A DNA stretch of 64,000 nt from Rugamonas fusca (lineage in GTDB: Bacteria; Pseudomonadota; Gammaproteobacteria; Burkholderiales; Burkholderiaceae_D): the NCBI RefSeq assembly GCF_014042365.1, contig NZ_JACEZS010000002.1, positions 62,001 to 126,000 of the forward strand. The letters are read 5' to 3'. The translations under genes were made by a program, and so were the position numbers. The notes under the pieces were generated by a model, which was given only the letters and a program-made list of their open reading frames with translations, did no database searches and had not been told where the DNA came from. Positions 35,011 through 43,510 of the stretch are shown in pieces. Every line of letters begins with the position of its first letter. The stretch's first letter is position 1.

Positions 35011-35591
35011 ACGCGCCTTTGCACCTGACGCTGGACTGGGCCGACTGGCTCAACCTGTTTGGCCACTACCTGATGCTGTCGCTGATGTCGATCGGCGGCG
35101 CCATCTCCACCACGGCCGAGATGCACCGTTTCCTGGTGGAGGAACATCACTGGCTCACCCAGTCCCAATTCAACGACTCGATCGCCATCGCCCAGGCGGC
35201 GCCGGGGCCCAACGTGCTGTTCGTGGCGCTGATGGGCTGGAATGTGGGCCTGAACGCAGGCAGCTACCTGGCGGCGCTGGCTGGGGTGGCGGTGACAATG
35301 ACGGGCATCATGGTGCCCAGCACCACCATCACCTATCTGGCCGCGCGCTGGGGCCACCAGAACCGCGAATTACTGGGCGTGCGTGCCTTCAAGCAGGGCA
35401 TGGCGCCCGTCGTGGTGGGATTGATGGTGTCGGTGGGCATCATCCTGGGCAGCGCCCATGGCGATATCGCCCTGGACTGGCCGCTGTGGCTGCTGTCGGT
35501 CGCGGCCGGATTGATCATCTGGCGCACCAGGATACACTTGCTGTGGCTGCTGGCGGCTGGCGCCGTACTGGGCTGGTTCCAGCTGGTGTGA
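35007..35591 (+). CDS. chrA: Chromate transporter, C-terminal-type subunit
   Basis: This protein of 194 residues starts at the ATG at 35007, which overlaps the upstream stop (ATGA). It has the second CHR domain: YLMLSLMSIGGAISTTAEMHRFLVEE, HWLTQSQFNDSIAIAQAAPGPNVLFVALMGW, then membrane segments and a C-terminal WLLAAGAVLGWFQLV. It pairs with the preceding half to form the short-chain CHR transporter. No chromate regulator (ChrB) lies next to it, so expression control is unclear. Confidence 0.9.
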   Translation: MNAPLHLTLDWADWLNLFGHYLMLSLMSIGGAISTTAEMHRFLVEEHHWLTQSQFNDSIAIAQAAPGPNVLFVALMGWNVGLNAGSYLAALAGVAVTMTGIMVPSTTITYLAARWGHQNRELLGVRAFKQGMAPVVVGLMVSVGIILGSAHGDIALDWPLWLLSVAAGLIIWRTRIHLLWLLAAGAVLGWFQLV

Positions 35592-35665
35592 GGCGGTGAA
35601 TAACCAGGCAAAGCCGGGCGGTAGGCAGCGCGCCATGCTGGCGCCCCGCTCCGCCCGCCTCATCC

Positions 35666-36232
35666 TTATTCCTTGACGGCTTCGACAGCGAAGGTCAGCG
35701 TCACGTCATCGCCCACGTAGGGCGCATATTTGCCGGCGTTGAACTCGGTACGCTTGATCTTGGCGACGGCGTTGGCGCCGCACGCTTCCTTCTTCAACAT
35801 CGGGTGGGGCATACACATGAACGACGTCACCGTCAGCGTGACGGGCTTGGTCACGCCCTTGATGGTCAGGTTGCCGTCGACGGAGGCCAGCTTGTCGCCG
35901 TCAAAGTTGAACTTGGTCGACTTGTAGGTAATGACGGGATACCTGGCCGTGTCGAGAAAGTCCTCGCCCTGCAGGTGGCCATTGAAGGTCGGATAGCCGG
36001 TATCGACGGATTTGGCATCGATCGTCACGTCCACCGAACCCGTCTTGGCTGCGCGATCCAGCACGATCTTGCCCGTCGTGCTGTCAAAGCGGCTCAACTG
36101 CGTCGAATAGCCGAAGTGGCTGTATTCGAAGCGCGAGAAGGTGTGGGTGCTGTCCATGACGAAGGTTTCCGGCGTGGCCGAGGCGGCCAGGGAGAAACCG
36201 GCGGCGAACAACAGGGCGACTAACTTTTTCAT
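35666..36232 (-). CDS. Periplasmic YceI family protein
   Basis: This protein of 188 residues starts at the ATG at 36230-36232 with signal peptide MKKLVALLFAAGFSLAASA. The mature protein begins PETFVMDSTHTFSRFEYSHFG, the standard YceI opening with the ligand-pocket His. FNGHLQGEDFLDTARYPVITYKS and VDGNLTIKGVTKPVTL follow. YceI proteins are lipocalin-like barrels that bind long isoprenoid-type lipids in the periplasm. It is convergent with the chromate transporter genes. Confidence 0.95.
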   Translation of the reverse strand: MKKLVALLFAAGFSLAASATPETFVMDSTHTFSRFEYSHFGYSTQLSRFDSTTGKIVLDRAAKTGSVDVTIDAKSVDTGYPTFNGHLQGEDFLDTARYPVITYKSTKFNFDGDKLASVDGNLTIKGVTKPVTLTVTSFMCMPHPMLKKEACGANAVAKIKRTEFNAGKYAPYVGDDVTLTFAVEAVKE

Positions 36233-36438
36233 TACGAACTCCAGGTAAGCGGTGGTGAGCGGCCCGGATGGCACAGCTCAAGTGTGAGGCCGATTATGCG
36301 ACGGCAGAGATTCGATGTAAAACGCAAAATTTGGCCTTTTACTATCGAAAAAATCGATCAATTACCCGAAGCGGCCCATCCCGTACCGGCCCAGCCCGGC
36401 TAGCGTAAAATACCGTTCCAACGAACAAGAATCACGCC

Positions 36439-37617
36439 ATGCATATCCTGCTCACCTTGCTCCTGGCCGGCCTGACCATGGTCGGACCATTGGCAATCGA
36501 TACCTATCTTCCGTCTTTCCCAGCCATCACCCGCGATTTCGACGCTACGCCGCTTGCCATCCAGCAAACGCTAAGCCTGTTCATGTTTTGCTTCGCCGCC
36601 ATGATGCTGTTTTACGGCACCCTGTCGGACTCGTTCGGCCGCCGCCCCGTGATCCTGGCCTCGCTGCTGCTGTATATCGGCGCCTCCATCGGTGGCGCGC
36701 TGGCGCCCACACTGGGCGTGCTGCTGGTGTGCCGCGCGCTGCAGGGCCTGGCGGCCGGGGCCGGGTCCGTCGTCGGCCGCGCCATCGTGCAAGACCGCTT
36801 CGAAGGCGCCGCGGCCCAAAAGATCCTGTCGCACGTGATGATGGTGTTCGGCCTGGCGCCGGCCATCGCGCCCGTGCTGGGCGGCTGGCTGCAGGTGAGC
36901 CTGGGCTGGCGCGCCATCTTCTGGTTCCTGGCCGGCTTCGGGGCGCTGATGTTCGTGGCCGTGCAGCGGGCGCTGCCGGAGAGCTTGCCGCCCCGCTCGC
37001 GCCACCCGTTCCACCTGGGTGCGATTGCGGCCAATTACTGGAAAGTGCTGTGCCACCACCAGTTCCTGCTGCTGTCCGTGGCCATCGGCCTGAGCTTTGG
37101 CGGCTTCGCGCTCTACATCGGCTCGGCCGCCTATTTCGTCATCGACATCCTGCACCTGCCCGAGACGGCCTTCGCCTGGCTGTTCGTTCCGCTCATCAGC
37201 GGCATGGTGGTCGGCTCGGCGCTGGCCGCCAGGTTCGCGCATCACTACGCGCCGCGCACGCTGGTCTGGCTCGGCTACGGGCTGATGGCCTTGTCGGCGG
37301 CCGCCAACGTGGGCTACAACTATTGCTACGCGGCCGCCGTGCCCTGGGCCGTGCTGCCGCTGTTCGTCTATTCGTTCGCATTGGCGCTGGCCATGCCGCC
37401 GCTGACCATGATGGCGCTCAACCATTTCCCGGACCATCGCGGCCTGGCCTCGTCGATGCAATCGTTCATCCAGATGCTGCTGTTCGCGCTGGTGTCGGGC
37501 CTGGTGGCGCCGCTGCTGTTCGACAGCGCCTTCAAGCTCGCCTGCGGTGTCCTGGCCGGGCTGGTGGCCAGCCTGGCGGCGTGGATGCTGGGCCGGCCTG
37601 CGCGGCCGGCGCACTGA
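36439..37617 (+). CDS. Bcr/CflA family multidrug efflux MFS transporter
   Basis: This protein of 392 residues has 12 predicted membrane segments. LLLAGLTMVGPLAIDTYLPSFPAI is the family opening helix, followed by TLSDSFGRRPVIL (loop 2-3 MFS motif A) and CRALQGLAAGAGSVVGRAIVQDRF (motif C-like drug:H+ antiporter signature). It exports drugs such as bicyclomycin or chloramphenicol in characterised homologues. The substrate is not predictable here. It is convergent with the small gene at 37624. Confidence 0.93.
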   Translation: MHILLTLLLAGLTMVGPLAIDTYLPSFPAITRDFDATPLAIQQTLSLFMFCFAAMMLFYGTLSDSFGRRPVILASLLLYIGASIGGALAPTLGVLLVCRALQGLAAGAGSVVGRAIVQDRFEGAAAQKILSHVMMVFGLAPAIAPVLGGWLQVSLGWRAIFWFLAGFGALMFVAVQRALPESLPPRSRHPFHLGAIAANYWKVLCHHQFLLLSVAIGLSFGGFALYIGSAAYFVIDILHLPETAFAWLFVPLISGMVVGSALAARFAHHYAPRTLVWLGYGLMALSAAANVGYNYCYAAAVPWAVLPLFVYSFALALAMPPLTMMALNHFPDHRGLASSMQSFIQMLLFALVSGLVAPLLFDSAFKLACGVLAGLVASLAAWMLGRPARPAH

Positions 37618-37623
37618 TGCCGC

Positions 37624-37872
37624 TCACGGCCACGGCGTCGGGGTGACGTCCTCGTACTGTGGCCCGCCTTCGGACGGTTCCGGCACGTGCTGGCCCGGCA
37701 CGGGATGGCGCGCGTCGGCCAGGGCCAGGATTTCCTTGCGTGCTTCCACGAAATCGGCGCTCGACAGGGGATGCTGCGCATCGGGCCAGTTGTCGATGGC
37801 CCACTGCTGCAACGCCTCGAAGCGGCGCCACAGTTCACCGACGAACTGCCGGCGCTGGTCGCTGTTGTCCAT
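37624..37872 (-). CDS. Small conserved hypothetical protein
   Basis: This 82-residue protein starts at the ATG at 37870-37872 with a GGAGG ribosome-binding site. It begins with a helix (RRQFVGELWRRFEALQQWAIDNWPDAQHPL), continues SSADFVEARKEILALADARHP and ends in a Pro-rich tail EDVTPTPWP. It is cytoplasmic, with no catalytic motif. The strong ribosome-binding site and family-like helix make it credible, though function is unknown. Confidence 0.7.
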   Translation of the reverse strand: MDNSDQRRQFVGELWRRFEALQQWAIDNWPDAQHPLSSADFVEARKEILALADARHPVPGQHVPEPSEGGPQYEDVTPTPWP

Positions 37873-38072
37873 GATGCCTCCGCTTGTGAGAATGGTTCAA
37901 TGTGTGGCAAGCTGCCCGCAGGGCCGCGCAGGCAGCTCCGTTGCGACCATCATAGCGCAATCATGCGCGGCGCCAGCGGCGGTGGGCTCAATTTCCCTCG
38001 TGCCCCGGCCAGCAAGTAAAATAGCAATTTGCAAGGGGCACCGCCGCCCGCCCCGCCACCACGGAACCGACG

Positions 38073-38522
38073 ATGCGACTGACTTCCTTCACCGATTACA
38101 CGCTGCGCACGCTGCTCTACCTGAGCGCCCATCGGGATCGCCTGGTCACCATCCAGGACATCGCCGACGTGCATGCCATTTCCAAGAACCACCTGATGAA
38201 AGTGGTGTACCAGCTGGGCCAGTCCGGGCTGGTGGAAACAGTACGTGGACGCAACGGCGGCCTGCGGCTGGGCCGCGAGCCCAAGGACATCAACATCGGC
38301 CAGCTGATCCGCGACACGGAATCGGATTTCTACATGGCCGAATGCTTCGACCGCGACCACAACACTTGCCCGCTGACGGGCGATTGCCGCCTCAAATCGG
38401 CACTGGGCCAGGCTACCCGCGCCTACCTCGACGTGCTCGACCGGCTGACCTTGCAGGACATGTTGCCCGGCGCCGCCCCGTCGGCCGAAGGCGCGCCCGT
38501 CATCCTGCAACGGCGCACCTGA
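38073..38522 (+). CDS. nsrR: Rrf2 family transcriptional regulator, NsrR-like
   Basis: This protein of 149 residues has an N-terminal helix-turn-helix: MRLTSFTDYTLRTLLYLSAH, TIQDIADVHAISKNHLMKVVYQLG, GLVETVRGRNGGLRL. The Fe-S cluster loop ECFDRDHNTCPLTGDCRL has three Cys residues in the spacing used by NsrR. In NsrR a [4Fe-4S] cluster senses nitric oxide and relieves repression of NO-detoxification genes. No hmp or similar target lies beside it in this window. Confidence 0.88.
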   Translation: MRLTSFTDYTLRTLLYLSAHRDRLVTIQDIADVHAISKNHLMKVVYQLGQSGLVETVRGRNGGLRLGREPKDINIGQLIRDTESDFYMAECFDRDHNTCPLTGDCRLKSALGQATRAYLDVLDRLTLQDMLPGAAPSAEGAPVILQRRT

Positions 38523-38540
38523 GCCGGCATGGCGCAACGC

Positions 38541-39122
38541 TCACGAGGCCGGCACACCGGCTGCCGCGCGCCGGTCCGGCCCGGCCATGCGGGGCACGGG
38601 CGCCTGCCCTTCCAGCACCGCCTTCAGGCGCCGCAGCGCTTCGGCTGATTCGGCCGTCACCTGGCGCCGCACCCGCAACTGATCCGCCAGCAGGAACAAC
38701 AGGTTGGGCCGCGCATAATCAAATTCACGCTCGAACAGCGTGCCTCCATCGACCGCCGTGAGCCGGTAGCTGACCTTGCCGCTGCCGCCGTCCTCGATCT
38801 GGCCCGCGATGGCCCAGCGCTCGGGCACCTGGCGTTGCACCACGGTCCAGCGCACCCGCCCCTGGTAACCGGCCACGATGAAATCCTCGTCCACCACCTC
38901 ACCCACCCGCAACGAATGATCGGTCGCCCCCGCCACGGCCAGCGACGACGGATGCCAGCGCGGCCAGTTGCCCGGCGTGGTCACATAGTCGAACACGGCG
39001 CCCGGACTGCGGGCGATGACGGCGCTGGTGCGCACCGTCCCTGGCGGCAGCGGCAACGGCGCCAGCAGCACGGCGCCCACGGTCACCAGCAAGGCCAGGC
39101 CAAACACGGGAATGCGGCGCAT
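38541..39122 (-). CDS. SRPBCC family protein with N-terminal membrane anchor or signal
   Basis: This protein of 193 residues starts at the ATG at 39120-39122 with TGGAGA upstream. MRRIPVFGLALLVTVGAVLLAPLPL is a signal peptide or anchor. The rest is a START/SRPBCC fold: RTSAVIARSPGAVFDYVTTPGNWPRWHPSS, HSLRVGEVVDEDFIVAGYQGRVRWTVVQRQVPER, GKVSYRLTAVDGGTLFERE and a long C-terminal helix. It binds a hydrophobic ligand in its cavity; identity unknown. It is divergent from the malonate decarboxylase pair. Confidence 0.82.
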   Translation of the reverse strand: MRRIPVFGLALLVTVGAVLLAPLPLPPGTVRTSAVIARSPGAVFDYVTTPGNWPRWHPSSLAVAGATDHSLRVGEVVDEDFIVAGYQGRVRWTVVQRQVPERWAIAGQIEDGGSGKVSYRLTAVDGGTLFEREFDYARPNLLFLLADQLRVRRQVTAESAEALRRLKAVLEGQAPVPRMAGPDRRAAAGVPAS

Positions 39123-39415
39123 CCAAGTCTCCAGTCTGCCGGAGGGCGCCGGCGCGCGCGACCGCGGCTGGCCGCACCAGCCACGTCGCCCCATTATAGC
39201 CACGCGGCGGAGCACTACCGCCGGCCGGCCGTTTTCGATTATCCTGAGCATCGCCCGCCCGGCACGCCTGAGCTGCCGCCGCGCGCCATGACCCATCGAC
39301 CCCAGACCAGACCGAGCCAGCCACACATGCCCGCACCACGCATCAGCCCCCCACCATCCATCCCACCCACCGGGCGCCCGCACGTGGCGGCACCCGCCCT
39401 GCCGGGAGCGGCGCC

Positions 39416-40312
39416 ATGAGCAGCTACCTGGCCGCGACCGCGCGCGAGCGCCTGGACGGCGTGTTCGACGCGGGCAGCTTCGTGGCCTTCGACGGGGCGG
39501 GGACGGAGATGGCCAGTCCGCACCTGGCCCTGTTCCACGTGCCGGCCGCGCCCGGCGATGGCGTGGCCGTGGGCCGCGCGACGCTGGCCGGCGTATCCGT
39601 CTACGTGGCCGCGCAGGACGGCAGCTTCATGGGTGGCGCCGTGGGCGAAGTGCATGGAGCCAGGCTGGCCGGGCTGCTGCGGCGCGCCGCCCGCGACCGG
39701 GTGGCGGCCGTCGTGTTGCTGATCGACTCGGGCGGGGTGCGTCTGCATGAGGCAAATGCGGGGCTGATCGCCGTGTCCGAGGTGATGCGCGCCCTGCTCG
39801 ATGCGCGCGCCGCCGGCGTGCCCGTGGTGGCGCTGGTCGGGGGCGCCAACGGCGCCTTCGGCGGCATGGGCATCATCGCCTGCTGCGCCAACGTGGTGCT
39901 GATGTCGGCCGAGGCGCGGCTGGCCATGTCCGGCCCGGAAGTGATCGCCAGCAGCCATGGCAGCGCGGAATTCGACCCGCGCGACCGCGCCCTGGTGTGG
40001 CGCACCACGGGCGGCAAGCACCGCTATTTGCTCGGCGACTGCCAGCTGCTGGTGGCGGACGACCTGGCGGCGTTCCGCCAGGGGGCGTTGGATGCCCTGG
40101 CCCGCTGCACCAGCGCGCCAGTACCACTGACGCTGGACGCGCTGGAGCGGGAACAGCAACTGCTGGCCAGCCGCATCGAACGCTTTGGCGCGCTGCGCGA
40201 TCCGTCAGACATCTGGCAAGCACTGGGCATGCCCGATGCCCACAACGTTCCCGTGCTGGCGGCGCCTGCCTTCGTCGACGCCGCCGCACCATACCGGCTG
40301 GGTGCCCCATGA
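39416..40312 (+). CDS. mdcD: Biotin-independent malonate decarboxylase beta subunit
   Basis: This 298-residue crotonase/carboxyltransferase-fold protein contains SYLAATARERLDGVFDAGSFVAF, AAQDGSFMGGAVGEVHGARLAGLLRRA, VLLIDSGGVRLHEANAGLIAVSEVMRAL and GGANGAFGGMGIIA. MdcD forms the beta part of the MdcDE decarboxylase that releases CO2 from malonyl-S-ACP. The start is the ATG at 39416 with GGGAG upstream. It overlaps the gamma gene by ATGA. The acyl carrier subunit MdcC and the transferase MdcA are absent upstream, where the SRPBCC gene is divergent. Confidence 0.88.
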   Translation: MSSYLAATARERLDGVFDAGSFVAFDGAGTEMASPHLALFHVPAAPGDGVAVGRATLAGVSVYVAAQDGSFMGGAVGEVHGARLAGLLRRAARDRVAAVVLLIDSGGVRLHEANAGLIAVSEVMRALLDARAAGVPVVALVGGANGAFGGMGIIACCANVVLMSAEARLAMSGPEVIASSHGSAEFDPRDRALVWRTTGGKHRYLLGDCQLLVADDLAAFRQGALDALARCTSAPVPLTLDALEREQQLLASRIERFGALRDPSDIWQALGMPDAHNVPVLAAPAFVDAAAPYRLGAP

Positions 40313-41025
40313 CGACGTGGACCACCTTGGCGGCGGCCCTGTTCCCGCAAGGCCACACGATCACGGAACAGGACGACTTCCTGAACGGCGTGGCGCAGGT
40401 CGATGGCCAGACGGTGGCCGTGATCGGCACCACGCGCCATGCGGCGATCGGGGTGGAGATCGCGCTGGCGCAAGCGCAAGCCGTGCTGCGCACGGTGCGC
40501 GACGCGCCGGGCCGCCCCATCGTGCTGCTGGTCGACACCCAGGGCCAGCGCCTGCGCCACCGCGACGAAATGCTGGGCATTCAGCGCTACATGGCGCACC
40601 TGGGCAAATGCCTGGAACTGGCGCGCCAGCGCGGCCACCGCATCGTCGCGCTGGTGTATGACCAGGCGCTGTCGGGCGGCTTCGTCAGCACGGGCCTGAT
40701 GGCCGACGGCTGCTACGCCCTGCCCGACGCCACCATCCGCGTCATGGGGCTGGCGGCCATGGCGCGCATCACCAAAGTGCCGGAGGCGGAATTGGCACAA
40801 CTGGCGCGCAGCCATCCCGTGTTCGCGCCGGGGCCGGAAAACTACACCCGCATGGGCGCGCTGCAAGCGATCTGGCATGGCGACCTGGCCGCCGCGCTGG
40901 CCAACGCGCTGGCCCAAGTCCGGCCCACGGACGAGCGCGCCGCGCTGGGCCTGGCGCGTGGCGGCAGGCAGAACGCTTATCCGGTGATGGCGGCCGTGAT
41001 GGGCGACGTTGCCGCCGCATCGTGA
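40309..41025 (+). CDS. mdcE: Biotin-independent malonate decarboxylase gamma subunit
   Basis: This protein of 238 residues contains FLNGVAQVDGQTVAVIGTTRHAAIGVEIALAQA, PIVLLVDTQGQRLRHRDEMLGI, ALVYDQALSGGFVSTGLMADGCYALPDATIRVMGLAAMARITKVPE and FAPGPENYTRMGAL, all typical of MdcE. It starts inside the beta gene stop (ATGA). Together with MdcD it should form the decarboxylase core, but it cannot turn over without an acyl carrier protein. The next gene downstream is trxC on the opposite strand, 8 nt away, so the operon ends here. Confidence 0.88.
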   Translation: MTTWTTLAAALFPQGHTITEQDDFLNGVAQVDGQTVAVIGTTRHAAIGVEIALAQAQAVLRTVRDAPGRPIVLLVDTQGQRLRHRDEMLGIQRYMAHLGKCLELARQRGHRIVALVYDQALSGGFVSTGLMADGCYALPDATIRVMGLAAMARITKVPEAELAQLARSHPVFAPGPENYTRMGALQAIWHGDLAAALANALAQVRPTDERAALGLARGGRQNAYPVMAAVMGDVAAAS

Positions 41026-41033
41026 GCGGGCCG

Positions 41034-41486
41034 TTAGCGGCGCAAGTGCTGGGTGGCCCAGTTGACGATATTGGCCGCATCCATGGCACCGGGCTGGCGC
41101 GCCACTTCCCGTCCTTGCTGAAACAGCGCCAGCGTGGGGATGCTGCGGATCGCATAGCGTGCGGCCAGTTCCTGGGCCTCCTCCGTATTGAGTTTGACGA
41201 CCCGGAAGGCCGGCTCCAGCCGCTGCGCCGCCTGCGCGTAGTGGGGCGCCATCGAACGGCAGGGCCCGCACCACGGCGCCCAGAAGTCCACCAGGACGGG
41301 AATGTCGCTGCGCTCGATATGCTTGAGGAAGCGGGCCGCCGGCAGCTCCAGAGGCTCACCCGTGAACAGGGCCGCCTGGCATTTGCCGCACACGGGCTGC
41401 TGTCGCAACCTGGCCGCGGGTACGCGGTTGACGGCGTCGCAATGGGGGCAAACGATGTGCAGCGATGGACTGGTATCGGCGGTCAT
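41034..41486 (-). CDS. trxC: Thioredoxin 2 (TrxC)
   Basis: This protein of 150 residues has the N-terminal zinc-ribbon of TrxC: HIVCPHCDAVNRV and QPVCGKCQAAL, giving four Cys ligands. The thioredoxin domain follows, with active site DFWAPWCGPCRSMAPHY and cis-Pro loop IRSIPTLALFQQG. TrxC is an OxyR-linked disulfide reductase of the cytoplasm in enterobacteria; an OxyR site was not searched for. The start is the ATG at 41484-41486 behind AAGGCA. Confidence 0.95.
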   Translation of the reverse strand: MTADTSPSLHIVCPHCDAVNRVPAARLRQQPVCGKCQAALFTGEPLELPAARFLKHIERSDIPVLVDFWAPWCGPCRSMAPHYAQAAQRLEPAFRVVKLNTEEAQELAARYAIRSIPTLALFQQGREVARQPGAMDAANIVNWATQHLRR

Positions 41487-41713
41487 GGCAAGTGCCTTGT
41501 ATGTTGACAGTAAACAGCTGCAAGGGTAGCAGAAATTGGCGCCAGTACTACAACGCGAGCGCCAGCGGCGGCTACCACAGCAAGGCCGCGCCCGTCGCTG
41601 CCCTTGTGGGCCGCGAAGCTATGAAGCAGGCGCGAGTATCGGTATGATGTGGCCGATACTGTCCAATTCCAAGGGCCCGCGCGGGCCCGTCCAGCCCACA
41701 GGTGGAGCACGCG

Positions 41714-42598
41714 ATGGAATTCATCAACACGGAACGACTGCGCATCGGCTACCGCGAATACGGCATGCCGGACGGCGAACCGCTGATCCTGTTGCACGGC
41801 TGGCCGGACGATGTCCATACCTGGGACCAGTTGCTCCCCACGCTGGCCAGCGTGGGCTACCGCATCATCGTGCCGTTCCTGCGCGGCGCTGGCGAAACCC
41901 GCTTTCTCGATCCCCACACGCCCCGCAGCGGGCAACTGAGCGCGCTGGCGCAGGATGCGCTGGACCTGGCCGACGCCCTGCGCCTGCCGCCGGTCACCCT
42001 CATCGGCCACGACTGGGGCGCCCGCGCGGCCTACAACGCGGCTCTGCTGGCGCCGCAACGGGTGCGGCGCTGCATTGCCCTGTCGGTCGGCTGGGGCACC
42101 AACGACGCCAGCCAGGCACTGAGCCTGGAACAGGCGCGCAACTACTGGTATCATTGGTATATGGCCACGGAACGGGGCGCGGACGCCGTGCGCAAGGAAC
42201 GCCGTGAACTGGCCTGTTTGCTGTGGCAGACATGGGCACCGACCTGGCAATTTACCCAGGCCGAGTTCCGCAGCACGGCACACTCGTTCGACAACCCGGA
42301 CTGGCCGGCCGTCACCGTGCATTCATACCGCCACCGCTGGGGCTTCGCGGCCGGCGATCCCTATTACGCACCGCAGGAGGCGGCCCTGCGCGACAGCAGC
42401 GTGATCACCGTGCCCACCCTGCTGCTGCATGGGGACCAGGATGGCGCCAACGGCATCGCCACCTCGGCCCACAAGGAACACCTGTTTTCCGGCCCCTACC
42501 AACGCATCGTCCTGGCCGGGGCCGGCCACTTTCCCCAGCGCGAACAGCCGGAGGCCGTGGCCGGCCACATCCTGGACTGGCTGCGCGAGACGCCCTGA
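41714..42598 (+). CDS. Alpha/beta hydrolase, epoxide hydrolase-like
   Basis: This protein of 294 residues starts at the ATG at 41714 behind GGTGGAG. ILLHGWPDDVHTWDQLLP is the oxyanion-hole region. The nucleophile elbow LIGHDWGARAAYNA gives an Asp nucleophile, as in epoxide hydrolases and haloalkane dehalogenases, and GAGHFPQREQPE supplies the catalytic His. The cap contains YWYHWYMATERG and TYR-like HSYRHRWGF. Substrate unknown. It is divergent from trxC. Confidence 0.88.
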   Translation: MEFINTERLRIGYREYGMPDGEPLILLHGWPDDVHTWDQLLPTLASVGYRIIVPFLRGAGETRFLDPHTPRSGQLSALAQDALDLADALRLPPVTLIGHDWGARAAYNAALLAPQRVRRCIALSVGWGTNDASQALSLEQARNYWYHWYMATERGADAVRKERRELACLLWQTWAPTWQFTQAEFRSTAHSFDNPDWPAVTVHSYRHRWGFAAGDPYYAPQEAALRDSSVITVPTLLLHGDQDGANGIATSAHKEHLFSGPYQRIVLAGAGHFPQREQPEAVAGHILDWLRETP

Positions 42599-42635
42599 GC
42601 GCGGCGCCCCTTCCCATCCGACACGCCGGCCGGGG

Positions 42636-43316
42636 TCAGGTTTCCTTACGCGCGCCCGGCTTGCCAGCGGCGGTGGACGCACTACCCTGATGCACGCCCT
42701 GGGTCGACGGACTGCCCTGCTGCATGCCGGCCCCGGCCGTACCGCCCTGCATGCCCGGGGGCGTCTCGCGCCCCTCCATGCCATCGCCGTGGGCGCTTTG
42801 CAACGTGGACGAGCCCCGCATCTCGTTACCGTGCGCGGCCTGGCGCATGCTTTGGTCGGCCAGGCGCTCGAACGGATCGGTGAACTTGCGCATCGCATCC
42901 TGCTGGTTGCGCATGGTCTTTTCCGTTTCCTCGGTGGCCACGCGCGCCACCTCGTCGGCCAGGGCCTTGGCGGTGCGGCTCGTTTCGGCCACGTGTTCCT
43001 CGGCCACCTTGGCCAGGTCCACATGGGTATCGGCGGCGATGCGCGACACATGCTGCTGGTAGGCGCGCAGTTTCTCGGCGGCCGGCTGGGCGTGGGCGGC
43101 GGCGGCGGCCAGCACTTCGGCCGGCCGGTTGGCCGTCAACATCTGCTGGCCGGCCACACTGCCTTCCTCAAGCATGGTCTGGGCCAGTTGCAGGTTCAGG
43201 TCGCTGTACTGCTGGATGGTACGGAACAGCGATTTGGACATGTCGTTGAAGTACGACAACTGTGCCTCCAGGTGGCTCTTGGCGGCGGGAGTGACGGTGT
43301 GCTGAAATGGGTACAT
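42636..43316 (-). CDS. Phasin family protein
   Basis: This protein of 226 residues starts at the ATG at 43314-43316 with GAGGC upstream. The helical amphipathic body has the phasin pattern: PAAKSHLEAQLSYFNDMSKSLFRTIQQYSDLNLQLAQTM, RPAEVLAAAAAHAQPAAEKLRAYQQHVS and AKVAEEHVAETSRTAKALADEV. The last 70 residues are a Gly/Met/Gln/Ser-rich low-complexity tail (GMQGGTAGAGMQQGS). It coats polyhydroxyalkanoate granules in the cytoplasm. No PHA synthase is nearby. Confidence 0.9.
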   Translation of the reverse strand: MYPFQHTVTPAAKSHLEAQLSYFNDMSKSLFRTIQQYSDLNLQLAQTMLEEGSVAGQQMLTANRPAEVLAAAAAHAQPAAEKLRAYQQHVSRIAADTHVDLAKVAEEHVAETSRTAKALADEVARVATEETEKTMRNQQDAMRKFTDPFERLADQSMRQAAHGNEMRGSSTLQSAHGDGMEGRETPPGMQGGTAGAGMQQGSPSTQGVHQGSASTAAGKPGARKET

Positions 43317-43510
43317 GGATGCCTCGAATGGTGTGATAGTTGCTTGGGTTTGAATGGCGGAATCTCCCGTTGCTGCGGGGTATACGGCGGTCAAACGGGC
43401 TGACGACGCGCGGTTGAAGCGCGAGTCACAAGGCTACGTTAGCAGCACCTTCGGGGCATGATCTGGATCAAACGTGCGGGCCTTTCAAACCGGCCCGCGC
43501 AAGCCACTGT

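Noticed and set aside
39289-39419. Pro-rich 43-codon frame overlapping the mdcD start, considered as a residual MdcC
   Set aside because: It shows no acyl-carrier motif and no ribosome-binding site of its own; only the ATGA overlap is suggestive.
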